Part shown: piece after piece, positions 42,729 to 50,599 of the stretch
Numbering within the stretch: the first letter of the stretch is position 1
How the letters are laid out: the number at the start of each line of letters is the position of its first letter
DNA from: VFMC01 sp050248155
GTDB lineage: Bacteria > Actinomycetota > Acidimicrobiia > Acidimicrobiales > Ilumatobacteraceae
Reading direction: 5' to 3'
Length of the DNA: 64,000 nucleotides
NCBI GenBank assembly: GCA_050248155.1
Contig: JBFWSW010000009.1
Location: 1-64,000, forward strand
Notes under the pieces: generated by a model
The model's input: only the letters and a program-made list of their open reading frames with translations
What the model was told of the DNA's origin: nothing
The model's database searches: none
Program-made: the position numbers and the translations under genes

Positions 42729-43370
42729 ATGGAGCGGGATCCGGCTCGGCGTCACCGGCGTCGGTGGTGGGTTGCGAGCATCATCGTGGTCGCCCTGTCC
42801 GCGTGCTCGACGTCGGACCCGCAGCCGACGGCGACGGAGCCGTCGACATCGGGGACGCCTGCGACCGACCGCGAGCGGGCGGCCCTGACTGCACGTCTCG
42901 GCGAGGTCGACGCCGCAGTGACCGCGTGGCAGGAATCCACCGACCTGGCCGGCGCTCGGGCCGCAGCTGAGCGGGCACGCAACCTGATCGTCGGGCCGGC
43001 AGGCCCGTACTACGGCGACGCCGACGGCGACGGGTCGATCGGCGGGCAGTCGGACATCGGCCTCCTGCCGGGCCTCGATGGCGAGGCGGGCATCGCGACC
43101 GATGGCTTCGACGCGTGCGTGACTCGCGACGTGCTCGGCGGCAGCTGGACCGACCCGGCCGAGCGCTGGGCCATCCTCGACGCCAAGATCCAGCAGTGGT
43201 CACCCGGGAACAACACGTTCCCCTCGTTGCCGAGCCACCCCCAACGGATCATCGGCTGGGCCACGCTCGCCCTCGGCGCGACCACCCTGGACGAGGCCCT
43301 CGAGTACGGCGGCCACGCTCACCTGCACATCGGCATCGCGTCGGGCGCAGCGGCGGGTTGCGACGACTGA
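42729..43370 (+). CDS. Putative lipoprotein of unknown function
   Basis: A 213-residue exported protein. The basic start MERDPARRHRRRW leads to a hydrophobic stretch ending VALSACS, a lipobox with Cys near residue 22. A Thr/Ser/Pro spacer follows and then an alpha-helical region (ERAALTARLGEVDAAVTAWQ) and GPYYGDADGDGSIG, which resembles a calcium-binding loop (DxDxDG). The C-terminus has GGHAHLHIGIASG. I recognise no family. TACCGT ends 9 nt before the ATG, so transcription may be leaderless. A hairpin follows at 43397. Confidence 0.75.
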   Translation: MERDPARRHRRRWWVASIIVVALSACSTSDPQPTATEPSTSGTPATDRERAALTARLGEVDAAVTAWQESTDLAGARAAAERARNLIVGPAGPYYGDADGDGSIGGQSDIGLLPGLDGEAGIATDGFDACVTRDVLGGSWTDPAERWAILDAKIQQWSPGNNTFPSLPSHPQRIIGWATLALGATTLDEALEYGGHAHLHIGIASGAAAGCDD

Positions 43371-43396
43371 CCGACCCACCGACGAGACGAAGGAGC

Positions 43397-43421
43397 TCGA
43401 CCTCGGGCGGGCCGAGGTCGA
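43397..43421 (+). terminator. Hairpin after the lipoprotein gene
   Basis: TCGACCTCGG and CCGAGGTCGA form a perfect 10-bp stem with a GCGGG loop, 27 bp after the stop. Confidence 0.6.
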
Positions 43422-43464
43422 CCACGCGCTGCAGGACCTGGCCGGGCACATCTAGCCTCGGCCC

Positions 43465-43989
43465 ATGGTCCACATCGTCGCCGCTTCGACCGATGCTCAC
43501 TTCGCGGCGACGCGCCGGCTGTTCGGTGCGTACCGACGTGCCGTCGAAGGGCTGGCTCTCGCGGCCGACGTCTGCACTTGATTCGACGACATGTCGACGG
43601 AGCTCGTGCAGCTCCGCTCGTTCTACGTACATCCCGGCTTCGTCCTGCTCGCGCTCGGTGACGGCGACGAGCCGCGGGGGTGCGTGGCGCTGCGTGCGTT
43701 GCCCCACGATGTCGGCGAGGTGCGGCGGCTCTTCGTGAAGCCGGACGCGCGAGGAGAAGGCAGCGGGCGCGCTCTGATGCTCGAGCTGCTCCAGCGGGGG
43801 GTCGAGCACGGGTTCGGCCGGCTCGTGCTGAACACCTTGCCCACGATGGCCGAAGCCGTCGCGCTGTACGAGACCCTTGGATTCGTGCCGTGCGACCCCT
43901 ACGTCGCAGAGGCCACAGCCGGCGTGTTGTACTTCGAGCTCGACCTGTCGGCTCGGCTGCACGACCGATCGACGGGAACCAGCCGTTGA
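43465..43989 (+). pseudogene. GNAT acetyltransferase gene interrupted by an in-frame TGA
   Basis: ATG 43465, preceded at 6 nt by TAGCCT, opens a frame coding MVHIVAASTDAHFAATRRLFGAY-like sequence that continues as LALAADVCT, then TGA at 43579-43581, and resumes FDDMSTELVQL in the same frame into the acetyltransferase core. GNAT relatives have an uninterrupted segment of the form (D/E)(L/V)Cxx(F)(D/E)xE(L/M) here. A single change (for example TGG to TGA) would restore a 174-residue protein. The lesion removes beta1/alpha1 of the fold, so the product is probably inactive unless the stop is a sequencing error. Confidence 0.6.
43591..43989 (+). CDS. GNAT acetyltransferase core (downstream part of the interrupted gene)
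   Basis: The 132-residue open frame after the TGA. It keeps the acetyl-CoA-binding core: GCVALRALPHDVGEVRRLFVKPDARGEGSGRALMLELL contains the RxxGxG/A pyrophosphate loop (RGEGSG), and LVLNTLPTMAEAVALYETLGFVPCDPY is the C-terminal N-A-x-x-L-Y-x-x-x-G-F block. An internal ATG at 43591 could start it, but no ribosome binding site is seen and the first strand and helix of the fold are missing. Automatic annotation may report this short form as a gene. Confidence 0.6.
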   Translation: MSTELVQLRSFYVHPGFVLLALGDGDEPRGCVALRALPHDVGEVRRLFVKPDARGEGSGRALMLELLQRGVEHGFGRLVLNTLPTMAEAVALYETLGFVPCDPYVAEATAGVLYFELDLSARLHDRSTGTSR

Positions 43990-44095
43990 CATCGACCACG
44001 ACGACCGGAGGCGGCGACCTCCGATGGGTGAGCCCGCTCGGGTGAACACCCCACTGCACCATCTGCGTCGCGCCGGGCCTCCTTAGGCTGGACCG

Positions 44096-46810
44096 GTGCG
44101 GAAGGTGCGAGCGAGGGAGCTCCAGCTCGCGCGCGCCCAGCTCGATGAGGCGCTGCGAGGACACGGCCGGACGTTGTTCGTCAGCGGTCCCGCCGGCATC
44201 GGGAAGTCCGCGTTCGTCGACGCCGTCGCCTCGTCAGCGTCGGGTTGGCTCGTCGTCCGGATCGAGGGTGTCGAGTTGGAGTCGCACCTGGTGTGGGCGG
44301 GTCTCTCCCAGCTGATCCACCGGCTGCGCGACCACGTCGCCGGGCTCCGGTCGACACATCAGCGGATCATCGAGTCGCTGGTCGACCCGACGTCGGGGCC
44401 GGCACCCGATGCGTTCGCTGCTGCGGTGAGCATCCATGCACTGCTGGCGCAGGTGGCCGACGGCGCGCCGACCTTGCTCGTCGTCGAGGACCACCACTGG
44501 CTCGATCCCGACACCATCCGCGTCCTCGACTTCGTCGGGCGCCGGCTGGAAGGACTGCGGCTGATGATGATCGCCACGACGAGATCACCCGATGGTGTCG
44601 CCGGTGATTCGCAGCTGGCCCTCGAGCCGCTCAGCGCGGACGAGGCGGCTGAGGTGCTGCTCGATCTCGGCCTGGGGGTCGTGACGGCGCGGGAGCTCGC
44701 CGGACGGATCGGGGGGCACCCGCTCGCACTGGTGCAGGCAGCGCGGACGCTCTCGCCCGAGCAGCGCGCCGGCATCGAGCCGCTGCCGTCCCCTTTCCCC
44801 GTGTCGGCCGACGACCTGCCGACGGCGGTCGCCACCATCATCCGGGGCCTGCCCGACGGGACCGTCGATGCCGTGTTGCTCCTGTCGGCAGCCGGCTCGA
44901 TCGGGCGCGGCTGGCCCGCGGTGTTCGACGCGGCCGGGGTCTCTGCTCACGCGCTCGTCCCCGCCGAGGACGCGGGCATCGTTGTCGTCGCGCCGGACGC
45001 GCTGCGCTTCGCCCACCCGCTGTTCCGCGCCGCTGTCTACGCCGAGGCCACCCCTGCTGCTCGTCGCGCTGCGCACGGCGCGCTCGCGGCGAGCGAGCGC
45101 GATGCCGGGCGTGCTGCGTGGCACGAGGCCCGTGCCGCCGTCGGTCACGACGATGCGCTCGCGGCGCGCCTGGCAGACGTGGCCGAGGAGGCCGTCCGAA
45201 CGGGCGCGTACTCGAGCGCGTTCGAGGCGTGGCACCGGGCCGGCGAACTGTCCTCCACCGACGCATCGGCCGACGTGTACGAGCTCCGCGCCGCCGAGGC
45301 GGCCCTGTGGGCGGGCAACAACGCCCCCGCGCAGGAGGTGATCGGTCGGTTCCCCCCGATCGAGTCCTGCGACACCTCGCTCGTCACACTCGCCGCGGCG
45401 TACGAGGCGCGCGCCGGCCACGCCGACGCGGCGTACGACCTCTTCGTCCGGGCCGGCGCGCTGTCCGACGATGCCGATCCCGATCGCGCCGCCCGCGCCT
45501 ACCTCGATGCCGCGCGGACCCGGCTGCGCACCGGACACATCGCCGCGGCGGGGGGCGCGCTCGAGCGATTGAGCGCGGTGCTCGCGCGGGTGACCGACCA
45601 GACGCTCCTGGCTCAGGCCGAGGTCGTCCTCGCCGTGGTCGACTGCCTCGCCGGGGGACCGATCGAGCGATTGCTCGTCGCGTGCGACGCGGTCGTTCCC
45701 ACCGGCGGACCGCTGATCGGGGACCTCACGTTCCTGGCCGATTCGGTCGCGCTCGCGCTGGCGTTCCTTCGTCGCCGCGACGACGCACTCGACCTCGTCG
45801 AACGGTTGCGGTCCGCCGCGTCCGAGCACAACCTGCCGTCGCTGATCCCCTACATCGACACGGCGCAGGCGTGCGCGCTGAGCGCCATCGATCTCCCCGG
45901 CTGCATGATCGCCGCGTCGAGCGCCGTCGCATGGGCCGACGCGATCGGCCAACCCAACCTGGCCGCCACCGCCGTCGGGTACCTCGCGAACGTGCAAGCA
46001 GCGCTCGGCGACCCGGGCGTGTTCGCCACCGCCGAACGGATCGGAGCGTCCGGCACCGAGAACGGCTGGGTCACCGAGCGGATGATGCGCGGGTTCTACT
46101 GGACGACGCTCGGGCAGCCCGAGCGCGTGCTCGACGAGCTGCTGCCCCTGCACGAGTGGGCGGCAGGTGAGTTGAAGACGGTCATGTTCTGGCAGGGCGA
46201 TCTCGGCGAGGCGGCCGTTCGGGCGGGTCAGATCGACCTCGCCGAGGAGGTCGTGAAGCAACTCCACGGATTCAACGCCGTGTTCCCCAATCGATGGCTG
46301 GAGGGTGCGGCGGCGCGGATCGAGGGTCTGCTCGTCGATGTCGACGCGTGCGGCGAGTTGTTCGAGATCTCGACGACGGCGTTCGCCGCAGACGAGATCC
46401 GGCTGGGCGAGGCTCGCTCCGAGCTGCTGTGGGGTGAGCGGCTCCGGCGCTCGAGGCGGCGCGCCGAGGCTCGCGGACACCTGGCTCGGGCCAAGGAGCT
46501 GTTCGTGCAGATCGGTGCCGGCCGCTGGGTGGAGCGTTGCGAGCACGAGTTGATCGCGTCGGGTGGTGCGACGGCGCCGCCCGACCATGCGCTCGACGCC
46601 GACCGCGTGCTGACTCCTCAAGAGCTGCAAATCGCGCGCTTGTGCGTGGAGGGCCGCAGCAACCGCGACATCGGCGCAGCGGTGTTCATCAGCGCCCGCA
46701 CGGTCGAGACGCACCTCTCGGCGATCTACCGCAAGCTGGGTGTCAGGAACCGGGCCGAGCTCGCTCGCGCCGCGGCGCACGACCCGGCGCTGCGGAGGCC
46801 GCCGGCCTGA
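44096..46810 (+). CDS. LuxR-family regulator with N-terminal AAA ATPase
   Basis: A 904-residue LAL-type (large ATP-binding LuxR) regulator. GPAGIGKS at 31-38 is Walker A and PTLLVVEDHHWLD Walker B; a long helical, TPR-like middle runs from about 270 to 830; and the C-terminal HTH is LTPQELQIARLCVEGRSNRDIGAAVFISARTVETHLSAIYRKLGVRNRAEL. Such proteins activate nearby or distant catabolic and secondary-metabolic genes in response to an inducer. TAGGCT ends 6 nt before the GTG start. The HtrA-like protease gene follows in the same direction, but no operator is obvious. Confidence 0.92.
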   Translation: MRKVRARELQLARAQLDEALRGHGRTLFVSGPAGIGKSAFVDAVASSASGWLVVRIEGVELESHLVWAGLSQLIHRLRDHVAGLRSTHQRIIESLVDPTSGPAPDAFAAAVSIHALLAQVADGAPTLLVVEDHHWLDPDTIRVLDFVGRRLEGLRLMMIATTRSPDGVAGDSQLALEPLSADEAAEVLLDLGLGVVTARELAGRIGGHPLALVQAARTLSPEQRAGIEPLPSPFPVSADDLPTAVATIIRGLPDGTVDAVLLLSAAGSIGRGWPAVFDAAGVSAHALVPAEDAGIVVVAPDALRFAHPLFRAAVYAEATPAARRAAHGALAASERDAGRAAWHEARAAVGHDDALAARLADVAEEAVRTGAYSSAFEAWHRAGELSSTDASADVYELRAAEAALWAGNNAPAQEVIGRFPPIESCDTSLVTLAAAYEARAGHADAAYDLFVRAGALSDDADPDRAARAYLDAARTRLRTGHIAAAGGALERLSAVLARVTDQTLLAQAEVVLAVVDCLAGGPIERLLVACDAVVPTGGPLIGDLTFLADSVALALAFLRRRDDALDLVERLRSAASEHNLPSLIPYIDTAQACALSAIDLPGCMIAASSAVAWADAIGQPNLAATAVGYLANVQAALGDPGVFATAERIGASGTENGWVTERMMRGFYWTTLGQPERVLDELLPLHEWAAGELKTVMFWQGDLGEAAVRAGQIDLAEEVVKQLHGFNAVFPNRWLEGAAARIEGLLVDVDACGELFEISTTAFAADEIRLGEARSELLWGERLRRSRRRAEARGHLARAKELFVQIGAGRWVERCEHELIASGGATAPPDHALDADRVLTPQELQIARLCVEGRSNRDIGAAVFISARTVETHLSAIYRKLGVRNRAELARAAAHDPALRRPPA

Positions 46811-46855
46811 TCGCACGGGGTTCCCCGGATCACACCGGGGGCTCGCTGCTTCATC

Positions 46856-47161
46856 GTGGGGGAGATGCGCCCCACCCTCCCGCGCGAACGGGATTCGACT
46901 GCCGACCTCGTGGCCTTCCAGGTCGAAGGGTCTGGCTACTACCTCGTGCCGCTCGGCGCGCTCGCCCCGTACGAGGTGGACGCTGTCGAGCCGGGCGACC
47001 GGATCGTGCCGCTCGGGTGGGGGTGGGCGCTCCCGATCGTGCGATGGAACACCTTCCACATCTCGCAGGTCGGCATGCCGATCGCTCTCGCCCGCGGCGT
47101 GGTCGCCGCGCTCGCCGCACGGCACTTCGTCTCATCCCCAACAGAAGGAAACACACCATGA
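46856..47161 (+). CDS. Small hypothetical protein coupled to the protease gene
   Basis: A 101-residue open frame (GTG 46856 or ATG 46865) whose stop overlaps the protease ATG (ATGA). Sequence such as VAFQVEGSGYYLVPLGALAPYEVDAVEPGDRIVPLG has codon bias like its neighbours and alternating strand-like pattern, with WGWALPIVRWNTFHISQ and an Ala-rich helix ending. No family recognised and no signal peptide seen. It may be a genuine small cytoplasmic protein or a chance frame; tight coupling and codon use favour the former. Confidence 0.4.
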   Translation: MGEMRPTLPRERDSTADLVAFQVEGSGYYLVPLGALAPYEVDAVEPGDRIVPLGWGWALPIVRWNTFHISQVGMPIALARGVVAALAARHFVSSPTEGNTP

Positions 47162-48837
47162 CCCCCGTGAACCCCCGTCCGTTCGGACGCCGTCGTCGCC
47201 GAGCGGTGATCGGCGGCGCACTGCTGTCGCTGGGGCTGCTCGCCGGCGCGTGCGGCGGCGACAGCAAACCGGCCAGCCGGCCCCTGGTGCAGCAGGACGA
47301 CACCGTCGATGACGACAACTCCGACTCGACCGAGCCGAGCGTCGATGACACCGACGTTGATGACACCCAAGCGGATGACGACGTCTCGTCCGGCTCGGAT
47401 GCCGGAGCCATCGGCACGATCGACGACGCGCAGTCGGGTGCGATCCAGATCATCGCCCAGGGCTCGTTGCGGGATCCCGAGATCGGCACCTATGCCTCGG
47501 GCAGCAGCGGGAGCGGGTTCTTCATCTCCTCCGACGGGTTGGCCGTCACGAACAACCACGTCGTCACCGGCGCTGCGACGCTCGAGATCTACGTGGGAGG
47601 CGACACCTCGAAGAGCTACAACGCCCAAGTCGTCGGGGTGTCCGAGTGCAACGACCTCGCCCTCATCCGGGTGGAGACGCCGGAGGACGTGTCGCACTTC
47701 GAGTGGTACGACGACGAGGTGCGGCCCGGGCTCGACGTCTATGCCGCCGGCTTCCCGCTCGGCGATCCGGAGTTCACGCTCACGAGGGGCATCGTCGCAA
47801 AGGCCAAGGCCGGCGGTGACCTGACGGGCACCTCGTCGATCGACCACACGATCGAGCACGACGCTGCGATCCAGCCCGGCAACTCGGGTGGCCCACTGCT
47901 GTCGAGCGACGGCACCGTCGTCGGCATCAACTACGCGGGCGGCGCGCGAGACATCGGCGCGCAGTACTACGCGATCTCGTCCGATCTCGCGCAGGGTGTC
48001 ATCGACAAGCTGGCCGACGGCGACTTCGAGTCCCTCGGTGTGAACGGGTTCGCGATCGCCGACGAGGCGACCGGCATCACGGGCATCTGGGTCGCCGGCG
48101 TCGGCGCGGGAACGCCCGCGTCGGAGGTCGGCCTGCTCCCGGGCGACATCATCACGTCGATGAACGGTCTGCCGGTCGGCACCGACGGCACGTTCAAGGA
48201 CTACTGCGACGTGATCCGCACCGCGGGCGCCAAGCCGATCGCGCTGCAGGTGCTGCGCTACGACTCGCAGGAGATCCTCGAGGGCGAGATCAACGGTGAC
48301 CGCGAGCTCGCCGCCACGGTCAGCTTCGCCGAGGATGCTGCGGCGGAGAGCGACGTCGCAGAGGCGGCGGATTACACGCAGTACGTGAGCGTCACCGACG
48401 ACACCGGAACGCTGACGCTCGAGGTCCCAGCCCAGTGGTCCGACATCTCGACCTCCCCGCTCCAGGGTGACAACGGCGAGTCGTACCCGCAGATCCAGGC
48501 GGCGACCGACCTCGAGGGCTTCAACACGACGTACGGCGTGCCCGGCGTGATGTTCCTGTCCGCGCCCACCAACGGCGCCAGCATCGAGGAGTTCCTCGAC
48601 GGATTCGCGGTCGACGGGTGCACCGACGGTGGCATCAACGAGTACAACGACGGTGTCTTCGTCGGCGGCTACCAGCTGTGGGAGAACTGTGCAGGAACCG
48701 AGGCGATCTACGTGGTGCTCGCGACGAACCTCGTGAGCGGGACGGACACGACCTACATCACGACGGTGCAGGCAGTCACGAGCGCCGACCTCGACGCGCT
48801 CGACCACATCCTGAAGACCTTCAACGCGGCGGGCTGA
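47158..48837 (+). CDS. HtrA-like trypsin/PDZ lipoprotein protease
   Basis: A 559-residue serine protease (S1C) anchored outside the membrane. The signal ends LLAGACGG with Cys32 as lipidation site; a strongly acidic Asp/Thr/Ser spacer follows to about residue 85. The catalytic triad is visible: His134 in TNNHVV, Asp166 in NDLALIRV and Ser243 in QPGNSGGPLL. A PDZ domain follows (VGLLPGDIITSMNGLPV near 325). The last ~170 residues, after an acidic Ala-rich hinge, are a separate domain (YTQYVSVTDDTGTLTLEVPAQWSD) of unknown function. AGAAGGA precedes the ATG. A hairpin terminates it. Confidence 0.92.
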   Translation: MTPVNPRPFGRRRRRAVIGGALLSLGLLAGACGGDSKPASRPLVQQDDTVDDDNSDSTEPSVDDTDVDDTQADDDVSSGSDAGAIGTIDDAQSGAIQIIAQGSLRDPEIGTYASGSSGSGFFISSDGLAVTNNHVVTGAATLEIYVGGDTSKSYNAQVVGVSECNDLALIRVETPEDVSHFEWYDDEVRPGLDVYAAGFPLGDPEFTLTRGIVAKAKAGGDLTGTSSIDHTIEHDAAIQPGNSGGPLLSSDGTVVGINYAGGARDIGAQYYAISSDLAQGVIDKLADGDFESLGVNGFAIADEATGITGIWVAGVGAGTPASEVGLLPGDIITSMNGLPVGTDGTFKDYCDVIRTAGAKPIALQVLRYDSQEILEGEINGDRELAATVSFAEDAAAESDVAEAADYTQYVSVTDDTGTLTLEVPAQWSDISTSPLQGDNGESYPQIQAATDLEGFNTTYGVPGVMFLSAPTNGASIEEFLDGFAVDGCTDGGINEYNDGVFVGGYQLWENCAGTEAIYVVLATNLVSGTDTTYITTVQAVTSADLDALDHILKTFNAAG

Positions 48838-48853
48838 TCGCTCACCGGCGGAA

Positions 48854-48894
48854 TGCCCGCGGGTACGTCGTCCGGCGCGACGTCCCCGCGGGCA
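48854..48894 (+). terminator. Long hairpin after the protease gene
   Basis: TGCCCGCGGG pairs with CCCGCGGGCA, one mismatch, then ACGTCG with CGACGT: 16 paired bases of a 17-bp stem with a 7-nt loop, starting 17 bp after the stop. No U-run. Confidence 0.6.
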
Positions 48895-48903
48895 CCGCCG
48901 CAC

Positions 48904-48937
48904 CGCTTGCAAGTGCGTTCCAAACGGCTCGCAAGCG
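48904..48937 (+). promoter_or_regulatory. Second triple CAA(G/A)nG repeat with 11-bp pitch
   Basis: CAAGTG at 48910, CAAACG at 48921 and CAAGCG at 48932 are exactly 11 bp apart, the same architecture as the site at 18992-19019. A reversed CGCTTG (48904) is adjacent. The site ends 21 bp before the lipoprotein ATG at 48959, a position where a SARP-type activator could place polymerase. Confidence 0.5.
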
Positions 48938-48958
48938 GCGACGTCCATGATGCCGAGC

Positions 48959-49558
48959 ATGAACATCACCAACACCAGCACGACCCATCGCCGCCTGCGC
49001 TTCGCATTGCCGCTCCTCGTCGGGGCGTCCGTCCTGTTCGGAGCATGTGGCGGTGACGACGACACGTCCGACTCGGTCGAGACGGTCAGCGACACCGGGG
49101 TGCCCGTCATGACGGCCCCCGACTCGACGGAGTCGCCGGCCGATGCGGGTGATGCCGGCGGCATCGAACCGGCGCAGGCGTGTGGTCTGCTCGATGCCTC
49201 GACGGTCGACGCAGCGCTGGGTACGAGTGGCGTCGCCACGTCCGTCGACACGAGCCTCGGGCTCTTCGACGGCTGTCGCTGGGCCACTGCCGCGACGGAC
49301 GTGCCGGCGCTGGTGCTCGGCTACGACCCGACGATGGACTTCGACCACGTCCGCGAGCTCGCGTGTGACGGCACGACGCCCGAACCGGTCGCGGCTGCGG
49401 GTGCCGACGCCGTGGCCTGCTTCGGCGCCGTGGTCGCACCTGCCGGGACCGGCGTGATCCTGACCAGCATCGAGGACCCGACCGATCAGTGGGACGATGC
49501 AGCCGAGCTCGAGCTCGCAGCCCAGCTCACCGTCGCAGCGGTGCACACGTCGGCCTGA
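48959..49558 (+). CDS. Putative lipoprotein (DUF3558-like)
   Basis: A 199-residue exported protein. The signal FALPLLVGASVLFGACGG has a lipobox (FGAC). After an acidic Ser/Thr/Asp spacer comes ACGLLDASTVDAALG, then GCRWATAA and VACFG, a layout with paired cysteines reminiscent of actinobacterial DUF3558 lipoproteins; function unknown. Starts at 48947 and 48950 are also possible. It sits directly after the 11-bp-pitch CAAG repeats, which links it to BTAD-type control (inference). Confidence 0.72.
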   Translation: MNITNTSTTHRRLRFALPLLVGASVLFGACGGDDDTSDSVETVSDTGVPVMTAPDSTESPADAGDAGGIEPAQACGLLDASTVDAALGTSGVATSVDTSLGLFDGCRWATAATDVPALVLGYDPTMDFDHVRELACDGTTPEPVAAAGADAVACFGAVVAPAGTGVILTSIEDPTDQWDDAAELELAAQLTVAAVHTSA

Positions 49559-49599
49559 CGCACGCTCGGCACGCGCACCTCGCCGGCGACGGCGATCAG

Positions 49600-49757
49600 A
49601 AGCGGTGTGGGTGTGGGTGAAGGTGCCCTTGCCGAACGCGAGGACCTTGGTGGGTGCCACGGAGAACACGAGTGCTGTACCAGCCTCATGCTGGAAGCAG
49701 CCGTCACGGGCCTCGAACGCCCAGCGTCCGTGCCACTTCCCACGCCACGCGTTGGCG
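49600..49757 (-). pseudogene. Remnant of a PPOX-class (pyridoxamine-oxidase-like) gene
   Basis: On the minus strand one frame reads WRGKWHGRWAFEARDGCFQ followed by HEAGTALVFSVAPTKVLAFGKG and TFTHT. This is the C-terminal end of F420/FMN-dependent PPOX-fold proteins (typically GRWxFExxDGxFxHEAGTxALVFxVxPTKVLAFGKG-F). Upstream of it the frame has no start and no PPOX sequence; instead the antitoxin gene begins. Only about 50 residues remain, so it is a dead fragment. The rest of the 240-bp gap 49559-49798 shows nothing else. Confidence 0.5.
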
Positions 49758-49780
49758 AGGTGCTCGTGTTCGGATCGCTG

Positions 49781-49800
49781 ATGACTATGATTCTGGTCAT
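49781..49800 (+). promoter_or_regulatory. Inverted repeat at the antitoxin start (likely autoregulatory operator)
   Basis: ATGAC (49781-49785) and GTCAT (49796-49800) are an inverted repeat 10 bp apart, covering the antitoxin start codon. Phd/YefM antitoxins bind such palindromes at their own promoters. Confidence 0.35.
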
Positions 49801-50071
49801 GTCTGACGTCCTGCCGCTCGCCGAGGTCAAGGCGAAGTTCTCGGAGATGGTCGACCGTGTCGAGCAACAGCACGACCGGATCACCGTCACCCGCAACGGA
49901 CGACCAGCCGCAGTCCTCATGAGCGCGGACGATCTCGCGGCGCTCGAGGACACGCTCGAGCTCCTGTCCGACCCGGCCGCGATGGCCGACATCGCCCGGG
50001 CCCGACAGGAAGTCGCCGATGGCCACACGGTCTCGGCGGATCAGCTGCGCGCCAAGTTCCTGCGGAAGTGA
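49799..50071 (+). CDS. Phd/YefM-family antitoxin
   Basis: A 90-residue type II antitoxin. MSDVLPLAEVKAKFSEMVDRVEQQHDRITVTRNGRPAAVLMSADDLAALEDTL is a complete Phd/YefM DNA-binding fold; the remaining acidic/basic helix (ADIARARQEVADGHTVSADQLRAKFLRK) is the toxin-neutralising tail. ATGs 12 and 18 nt upstream are also in frame. The stop overlaps the GTG of the toxin gene by 4 nt. Confidence 0.9.
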   Translation: MSDVLPLAEVKAKFSEMVDRVEQQHDRITVTRNGRPAAVLMSADDLAALEDTLELLSDPAAMADIARARQEVADGHTVSADQLRAKFLRK

Positions 50072-50343
50072 GGGACGGCAGATGGGAGTTGCGCGTCGCC
50101 GCCTCTGCCGAGCGGCAGCTCGGCAGGCTGCCGGAACGCATCGCTGCCGCCGTCGTCGAGTTCATGCTCGGCCCGCTGTGCGGGAACCCACGCCGGGTCG
50201 GACACCCGCTGCAACGTGAGCTGGCGGGACTGTGGTCCGCCAGACGAGGCGCCTACCGCCTCGTCTACGAGATCAACGACGCCGATCGCACCGTCACCGT
50301 GCTCCGGATCGACCATCGCTCCGACGTCTACCGGCCGCGGTGA
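50068..50343 (+). CDS. RelE/ParE-family toxin
   Basis: A 91-residue RelE-fold protein, probably a ribosome-dependent mRNA interferase. WELRVAASAERQLGRLPERIAAAVVEFM is the N-terminal helix pair; NPRRVGHPLQRELAGLWSARRGAYRLVYEINDADRTVTVLRIDHRSDVYR is the beta-sheet core with the basic/aromatic residues (RxGxYRxxY, HRxDVY) expected for RelE/YoeB-like activity. GTG start overlapping the antitoxin stop, so both are made in a fixed ratio. Confidence 0.9.
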   Translation: MRDGRWELRVAASAERQLGRLPERIAAAVVEFMLGPLCGNPRRVGHPLQRELAGLWSARRGAYRLVYEINDADRTVTVLRIDHRSDVYRPR

Positions 50344-50470
50344 CTGCAGCACACCTTCGCAAGGGGCGTGAGGGCCTCCCGGCGCACCCACGTCAGATGC
50401 CCAGGTTTGCAGAGCCTCCGATCGGTTCCGTTGAGCGAGGTCGTCGTCGTCCGACGTGACATCTGCGAGA

Positions 50471-50540
50471 GCGGGTGACGGGAATCGAACCCGCGTTCTC
50501 AGCTTGGGAAGCTGATGTTCTGCCTCTGAACTACACCCGC
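50471..50540 (-). tRNA. tRNA-Gly(CCC)
   Basis: The minus strand folds into a complete 70-nt cloverleaf: acceptor GCGGGTG/CACCCGC, D-arm GTTC/GAAC, anticodon stem TCAGC/GCTGA with loop TTCCCAA (anticodon CCC), 4-nt variable loop and T-arm GCGGG-TTCGATT-CCCGT. The 3' CCA is not encoded. It reads GGG codons. Confidence 0.95.
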
Positions 50541-50599
50541 GTCGTCGGCGTTGCCGCCGAAGCGCTCAGCCAGGTTAGCGCCGGTGGCAAGATCGGGCC

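Noticed and set aside
43579..43581. TGA read as selenocysteine in the GNAT gene
   Set aside because: No SECIS-like element was noticed after it, no sel genes are in the window, and GNAT enzymes are not selenoproteins.
46876..46925. tRNA-like GGATTCGA stretch on the minus strand
   Set aside because: The flanks do not pair into T- or acceptor stems; the sequence is better explained as coding.
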